From: Bacteroidota bacterium
Lineage (GTDB): Bacteria; Bacteroidota; Bacteroidia; Flavobacteriales_F; PHOS-HE28
DNA: 10,068 nt
Assembly (NCBI GenBank): GCA_023428865.1
Contig: JAEYWT010000019.1
Coordinates: 1-10,068, forward strand
Direction of reading: 5' to 3'
This document shows, piece by piece, positions 6,565 through 10,068 of the stretch. The notes beneath the pieces were generated by a model, which worked only from the letters and a program-made list of their open reading frames with translations, ran no database searches and was not told the DNA's origin. How positions within the stretch are numbered: position 1 is the first letter of the stretch; every line of letters begins with the position of its first letter. The translations under genes were made by a program, and so were the position numbers.

Positions 6565-7635
6565 CTACCGTTGTTGGATCACCAGTTGCAAAACTTCGTT
6601 GGTGCCGTCGGACCTTTGCACTTCGCATAGGTACGTTCCCGATGCCAATCCCGATAGATCCACCGGGAAAACCTGGCCACCCACACCCGTAGTCCGTTCT
6701 GCCACCACGCGGCCCATAGCGTCAAGAACCCGGTAGTTCATTGGGGCTTCTTGGGCTTCACCAAAGACGAGGTATGTATGATCATGGCACGGGTTCGGGA
6801 AAAACCGAGGTCCCTTCTGTTCAGTAACCTGGTACACCGTGGCTCTTTGCCGAACTATGCGACGCGTTTTGTTCGTATCGGGCAGTGGTATGGCGGGCAG
6901 CTCCTTGGTGAGTCCGGCTTGAATGGCCAACGCCCTTGCCATGGGTGCCCCTACCTCCGTACTATCCATCAGGTCCTTCAAGGGTTGTTCTTGTGCCGTA
7001 CCGGCATATGGCCACGCCGCACCAAGTTGCGTACGGAGGTCCAACAACACGTCCAGGCCTGGCGTGTCTTTAGTGCCTAAGGCATCCAACGAATCAAGCC
7101 AATCCCGGGCTATCCGGTCATCGCCGTGGAGAATATGGCCGGTGATCAAGAGATAGTGATCGGCCAAGTCGGGGTGCTGGCCCACGATGCTGGCGAAGGT
7201 GCCCCAGCGGTCGGTTTCCGTGCTATCTGTGACCAGTTGGTGCAGAGCGTGGCGCTGGTAGCGGGCTTTCTCCAGACCAACGCTGCTCAGTTCTTCTTTA
7301 AGCAATTCCAACACCTCGCCGCTCTGGCTGCTGCCTTCGAGCAGGCTAAGCTGGTATGGGCTGAACCGCTCGGAGAGCTCGGCCGCCCGCTTCACCGCCT
7401 TGGAAAGGGGTTTGTTGGCCACTAGTACCTGCACCATGTGCCAGGTATCCATGCCGGTGGGGCGCTGCACCATAGCGGTCATTACCGGATCGGTCACTGG
7501 CGAGGCCGAGAGGATGAGGTCGCGCAGAGCAAAGCTGGTGCGCGGTGGATCGTTCTTTCCGATCTCCTTGATCAGGTCCGTCTCCTTCATGCCATTATTC
7601 ACCGTGCCACGGTATTGTTTCACCGCGCTCTCCAT
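6565..7635 (-). CDS. T9SS type A sorting domain-containing protein, probably 5'-truncated
   Basis: The open frame gives 356 residues. The C-terminus is a T9SS sorting domain: RFFPNPCHDHTYLVFG (277-292), MGRVVAERT (307-315) and LASGTYLCEVQ (330-340). Residues about 16-245 are helical, with repeated 'L..LL' segments such as SASPVTDPVMTAMVQRPTGM (43-62) and VQVLVANKPLS. From memory this resembles the C-terminal part of much longer Bacteroidota surface proteins. The N-terminus has no signal peptide, which a T9SS cargo needs for Sec export. Upstream, nine sense codons (SNQLTKAAQ) precede the ATG at 7635 before an in-frame TGA at 7665-7663, and these read like interior helix. I therefore see a 3' fragment of a longer gene, possibly non-functional. 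Starts at 7635 or 7590 are both arbitrary. Confidence 0.7.
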   Translation of the reverse strand: MESAVKQYRGTVNNGMKETDLIKEIGKNDPPRTSFALRDLILSASPVTDPVMTAMVQRPTGMDTWHMVQVLVANKPLSKAVKRAAELSERFSPYQLSLLEGSSQSGEVLELLKEELSSVGLEKARYQRHALHQLVTDSTETDRWGTFASIVGQHPDLADHYLLITGHILHGDDRIARDWLDSLDALGTKDTPGLDVLLDLRTQLGAAWPYAGTAQEQPLKDLMDSTEVGAPMARALAIQAGLTKELPAIPLPDTNKTRRIVRQRATVYQVTEQKGPRFFPNPCHDHTYLVFGEAQEAPMNYRVLDAMGRVVAERTTGVGGQVFPVDLSGLASGTYLCEVQRSDGTNEVLQLVIQQR

Positions 7636-7738
7636 TTGTGCTGCCTTTGTAAGTTGGTTGCTTCACGCACCAAGCGGAACTGTCTTGGAGCGTATCACCA
7701 AACGCGATGGGAGATCCTGACCTGTATCCATCTCCCAT

Positions 7739-7771
7739 TGAAAAGGCCTCCTCGGAACGGAGGCCTTTTCA
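7739..7771. terminator. Second copy of the terminator hairpin, ahead of the phosphatase gene
   Basis: It has the same 13-bp perfect stem and 7-base loop as at 4919-4951; only one loop base differs. The stem ends 18 bases before the phosphatase ATG. It cannot end transcription of either flanking gene, because both start here and point away from it. It would be expected if it once ended dnaA. It may now insulate the phosphatase operon from read-through. Confidence 0.75.
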
Positions 7772-7776
7772 TTTTG
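7769..7776 (+). promoter_or_regulatory. -7-like promoter box for the phosphatase operon
   Basis: TCATTTTG matches TAnnTTTG except at the second base. It lies 13 bases before the ATG at 7790, the same spacing as the prmC box. It overlaps the right edge of the terminator repeat. A second, weaker candidate is CATCTTCG at 7778-7785. No clear -33 element is seen. Confidence 0.35.
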
Positions 7777-7789
7777 CCATCTTCGCGGC

Positions 7790-8251
7790 ATGAAGATCCT
7801 CTTGGTCTGCCTCGGCAACATCTGTCGCTCGCCCATGGCGGAAGGCATCCTACGCAACATGATCAGTGAGCATGGGCTGGGCTGGCAAACCGATTCCGCT
7901 GGCACGGGAAACTACCATGTGGGTGAGCAACCGGATAAACGTGCGATGAAGACCATGCGCGAACGTGGCATCGACATCAGCGACCTGCGTGCGCGGCACC
8001 TGCGTGCTTCGGACTTCGAGGAGTTCGATCTGTTGCTCGCCATGGATGCGAACAACCTACAGAACATGCGGCAGGTGGCGCCATCGCGCGAACTGGCGAA
8101 GAAGGCTCGACTGATGATGGACTACGCACCGGACCATGCATTGCGCGAAGTTCCCGATCCGTACTTCGGTGGTGAAGAGGGGTTCGTGGAGGTATACGAG
8201 ATGCTCACCGAAGCCTGTACCAACCTGATCGCCGATGTCCGCCGTGGCTGA
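7790..8251 (+). CDS. Low molecular weight protein-tyrosine-phosphatase family protein
   Basis: The 153-residue protein has the complete LMW-PTP active site. The P-loop CLGNICRS (7-14) contains the nucleophile Cys7 and phosphate-binding Arg13, and DPY (123-125) near the C-terminus supplies the general acid Asp123. Length and fold fit the family, which hydrolyses phosphotyrosine in proteins; the same fold includes arsenate reductases. The retained DPY motif favours phosphatase. The substrate is unknown. The gene follows dnaA in many Flavobacteriales (from memory), here separated from it by the T9SS segment. Its last 17 bases overlap the next gene, so the two are probably one operon. Confidence 0.93.
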   Translation: MKILLVCLGNICRSPMAEGILRNMISEHGLGWQTDSAGTGNYHVGEQPDKRAMKTMRERGIDISDLRARHLRASDFEEFDLLLAMDANNLQNMRQVAPSRELAKKARLMMDYAPDHALREVPDPYFGGEEGFVEVYEMLTEACTNLIADVRRG

Positions 8252-8963
8252 ATTCGGCAAGCTCCATCTCCTGCCCGTGTGGTTGGGCGATGCTGGTGGT
8301 GTGGAACAACTACCACCGGAGAACATCGCCTTGGTAGCGCGGATCGACCTGTACTTCACCGAGCACGAGAAGACCGCGCGCCAGATGCTGCGCCGCATGC
8401 TGCCGAGCATCGAGCTGCCGAAACTGGAAATGCACCGTCTGGACAAAGACACCACGCAACAGGAAGCCGACCAGATGATCGCCTTGTTGAGGGGGGGCCG
8501 AGATGCAGCCATCGTAAGTGAGGCGGGTATGCCGGGCATCTCGGATCCGGGAGCGTTGTTGGTCGCCGCTGCGCACCGTGCAGGTATCGAAGTGATCCCG
8601 CTGATCGGGCCAAGTTCGTTGTTCCTAGCACTGGCAGCCTCTGGGTTGAACGGCCAGTTCTTCAGCTTCCATGGCTACCTGCCGGTGAAACCCGCAGAAC
8701 GAAAAGCGGCGATAAAGAGGTTGGAAGCCGATGCCCAACGGACGGGTGCTGCGCAGCTCTTCATTGAAACACCTTATCGGAACGACGCCATATTGAAAGA
8801 CCTGCTCGATCACGCTTCACCCCACACCCTGCTCACCATCGCGATAGACCTAACGCAGCCAGGTGGTAACACGATCACGCGCTCGATCAGTGCTTGGCGT
8901 ATGGCCATACCAGAACTTGGTAAGCGACCAGCGGTGTTCATCATCGGTACGGCAGCGCGTTAG
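8235..8963 (+). CDS. RsmI-like SAM-dependent methyltransferase (tetrapyrrole methylase family)
   Basis: The 242-residue product belongs to the tetrapyrrole (corrin/porphyrin) methylase fold in its RsmI branch. Visible motifs are GKLHLLPVWLGD at the N-terminus (8-19), VSEAGMPGISDPG (94-106), the SAM-site region GPSSLFLALAASGLNG (125-140) and FIETPYRND (166-174). RsmI 2'-O-methylates C1402 of 16S rRNA. This protein is shorter than standard RsmI (usually about 280 residues) and its N-terminus differs, so it may be the second Bacteroidota paralogue, whose substrate I cannot state. The ATG lies inside the phosphatase gene. A run of seven G (8491-8497) falls in codons 86-88. The stop codon overlaps that of the convergent FKBP gene by 4 bases. 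Confidence 0.85.
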   Translation: MSAVAEFGKLHLLPVWLGDAGGVEQLPPENIALVARIDLYFTEHEKTARQMLRRMLPSIELPKLEMHRLDKDTTQQEADQMIALLRGGRDAAIVSEAGMPGISDPGALLVAAAHRAGIEVIPLIGPSSLFLALAASGLNGQFFSFHGYLPVKPAERKAAIKRLEADAQRTGAAQLFIETPYRNDAILKDLLDHASPHTLLTIAIDLTQPGGNTITRSISAWRMAIPELGKRPAVFIIGTAAR

Positions 8964-9847
8964 CGCAACACTGGGTCGGCCTTGCGTGTTACTCGTTGCA
9001 AGCGCACCGTGTAAACCACGGGCAGATCACCTTCCAGCACACCGGGGATGCCCTTCGGCCCAAAGGCATAGAGGCTTGGGAGGATGAAGGTGCCCTCCTG
9101 CCCTTCGCGTAGCAGATGGATGGCCACATCAAGCCCTTGGATCACCTGATCCTTTTCTCCATAGGTGAAGGTGAATGGCCCACCGTTGCGCTGTGTATCA
9201 TCGAACAGGATCCCTCCTTCCAAACTCCGGCCTTGGTAGGTGATACTGACCAGATCACCGGCGACCACTGCATTCGTATCCACCGCGGAGCCGCTGATGT
9301 GGTAGTACACATCACTGGTGCCCCATCGGTTGAAAGCTGTACGCTCCCGTTCCAAGTACGCTGCGATCAAGCGCAGTTCGTAGCCCAAGGGATCGAATTG
9401 CTTCAACCTTTCCGTTTCGGCACGCATCATGGCTGGTGTGCGAAGGCTGCGGAGCGAAAGTTCTCCTTGGACCATCCCGGTATCGGGCAGATCTACTGTG
9501 GCATCGCGCACCAATCCTTCCCATGGCCAATTGTTGCTCTGTGCGATCACGCTCATGCTATCACCCACATGTATGCGACGCATTGCCTGCTTCAAGGCAC
9601 CGCTGCTTATGTCCTTCGCCAGATAGGAACGTTCGGTGCTGTAGATGCCACCGACATCATCGCCGAGCAAACCTAAACGAAGGCGAACCACAACGCTATC
9701 GCTATCGCCGGGTACCACTTCTCCATCACCGATCGCGATCAGACGTAGGTATACCTCGTCGCCCACCGCCTTGTATCCTTCATAGGGTGAACGAGCGCAG
9801 CCCAGCACGAAGAGCACCAACAGACCAACGAAGATGGACCGCTTCAT
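8960..9847 (-). CDS. Lipoprotein FKBP-type peptidyl-prolyl cis-trans isomerase
   Basis: The 295-residue protein begins with a lipoprotein signal ending in VLGC, with Cys17 the lipidated residue, so it should sit in the periplasm attached to a membrane. The C-terminal FKBP domain (about 197-286) has GDLVSITYQGR, ILFDDT (213-218), VIQGLDVAIHLL (235-246), LYAFG (259-263) and the closing strand VVYTVRLQRV. It would catalyse proline isomerisation in exported proteins. Residues about 25-135 look like a second, degenerate FKBP-type region, since GALKQAMRRIHVGDSMSV (83-100) resembles the 'G...A...M..G' segment. The ATG overlaps the stop of the upstream FKBP gene as ATGA, so the two are co-translated. 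FKBP lipoproteins of this phylum include GldI of gliding motility; that role is not shown here. Confidence 0.88.
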   Translation of the reverse strand: MKRSIFVGLLVLFVLGCARSPYEGYKAVGDEVYLRLIAIGDGEVVPGDSDSVVVRLRLGLLGDDVGGIYSTERSYLAKDISSGALKQAMRRIHVGDSMSVIAQSNNWPWEGLVRDATVDLPDTGMVQGELSLRSLRTPAMMRAETERLKQFDPLGYELRLIAAYLERERTAFNRWGTSDVYYHISGSAVDTNAVVAGDLVSITYQGRSLEGGILFDDTQRNGGPFTFTYGEKDQVIQGLDVAIHLLREGQEGTFILPSLYAFGPKGIPGVLEGDLPVVYTVRLQRVTRKADPVLR

Positions 9848-10068
9848 GGTCTGTTGGAAATGGCCGCTACACCTAACCGATATACGATGGTGCTACGCAT
9901 GGGGATCTTCTCTTGATCTCCGATGAGGCCATGCGCGCGGTACGATGGAATGATGATCAACGCGCTGTCTCCTACGCTGAGCAACTGTATGGCTTCGTGC
10001 AGACCGCTCTCCACCTGATCCATTTCCACCATGAACGATTCCGGCTTACCTGCTGCGGTGCTGTAGGC
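9844..10068 (-). CDS. FKBP-type peptidyl-prolyl isomerase, C-terminal part (runs off window)
   Basis: The last 74 codons of a gene that continues beyond the window edge. The peptide contains VESGLHEAIQLLSVGDSALI, then IPSYRAHGLIGDQEKIPMRS and TIVYRLGV. This is the second half of an FKBP domain with the Bacteroidota form 'IPS..A.GL.GD..KIP.RST.VY' seen in GldI-like proteins. It is tandem to and coupled with the next FKBP gene by an ATGA overlap. N-terminal features such as a signal peptide cannot be seen. Confidence 0.82.
   Translation of the reverse strand, partial: AYSTAAGKPESFMVEMDQVESGLHEAIQLLSVGDSALIIIPSYRAHGLIGDQEKIPMRSTIVYRLGVAAISNRP

Larger units (their letters stand above)
4957..7728. 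other. Putative inserted segment between dnaA and the phosphatase gene, bracketed by 48-base direct repeats
   Basis: About 2.77 kb carrying two minus-strand T9SS cargo genes lies between two near-identical terminator-containing repeats. The flanking genes on both sides are conserved housekeeping genes on the plus strand. The segment has no transposase, integrase or terminal inverted repeat that I can see. The interpretation as an insertion, by homologous recombination at dispersed terminators or by duplication of the terminator, is inference from the repeats, from the strand switch and from the truncated look of the gene next to the right-hand repeat. Confidence 0.45.
7729..7776 (+). repeat. 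48-base direct repeat, copy 2
   Basis: This is the partner of 4909-4956, with 45 of 48 bases identical and in the same orientation. It lies between two divergently oriented genes, which is unusual for a terminator-bearing sequence. The T at 7773, a G in copy 1, completes the run TTTTG that serves as the -7-like box for the downstream phosphatase gene. Confidence 0.9.

Noticed and set aside
4957..7728. Insertion sequence or integrative element
   Set aside because: No transposase, integrase, terminal inverted repeats or short target duplication seen; the flanking repeats are terminator sequences.
7663..7905. 80-codon minus-strand frame running through the terminator repeat and the start of the phosphatase gene
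   Set aside because: It reads through a hairpin and is antisense to the phosphatase start; the peptide has no resemblance to the truncated T9SS gene.
1..10068. CRISPR arrays, tRNA or rRNA genes, toxin-antitoxin or defence systems
   Set aside because: No regularly spaced repeats, no cloverleaf or rRNA-like stretches, and no proteins of such families were recognised.

Overview
The window reads as chromosome from a GC-rich member of the Bacteroidota, most likely Flavobacteriales-like. Two proteins end in type IX secretion (T9SS) type A sorting domains, a system confined to this phylum. Start codons lack Shine-Dalgarno sequences, and several genes have Bacteroidota-type -7 boxes (TAnnTTTG or close variants) a few bases upstream of the start. 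The order prmC / ribD / transporter / yigZ / thioesterase / dnaA / LMW phosphatase / RsmI-like methyltransferase is, from memory, a familiar housekeeping neighbourhood in this group. The species cannot be named from the sequence.

Layout. Positions 1-96 hold the start of prmC on the minus strand, divergent from ribD. ribD, a DMT/EamA transporter and yigZ (160-2662, plus strand) overlap end to start and look like one operon. A hotdog thioesterase (2656-3069, minus) converges on yigZ with overlapping stop codons. A 400-base, partly AT-rich spacer (3070-3469) carries the likely dnaA promoter and a possible 46-codon ORF. dnaA (3470-4900, plus) ends in a strong hairpin terminator. Next come two minus-strand genes for T9SS-exported surface proteins (5004-7635); the upstream one looks 5'-truncated. 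Then an LMW protein-tyrosine-phosphatase family gene and an RsmI-like methyltransferase (7790-8963, plus) overlap as an operon. They meet, stop codon on stop codon, two tandem minus-strand FKBP-type prolyl isomerase genes (8960 to the window end).

Main observation. The two T9SS genes are bracketed by two direct copies of a 48-base sequence (4909-4956 and 7729-7776, 45 of 48 identical, exactly 2,820 bases apart). Each copy contains the same 13-bp-stem terminator hairpin. The first copy ends dnaA. The second sits where a terminator is not expected, between two divergent genes and only 18 bases from the phosphatase start, and its end provides a -7-like box for that gene. The simplest reading is an ancestral arrangement dnaA - terminator - phosphatase, interrupted by a roughly 2.8-kb segment with duplication of, or recombination at, the terminator. 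The upstream T9SS gene may have lost its 5' end at the same boundary. Apart from this insertion-like structure I see ordinary housekeeping genes, with no CRISPR array, transposase, tRNA or rRNA.
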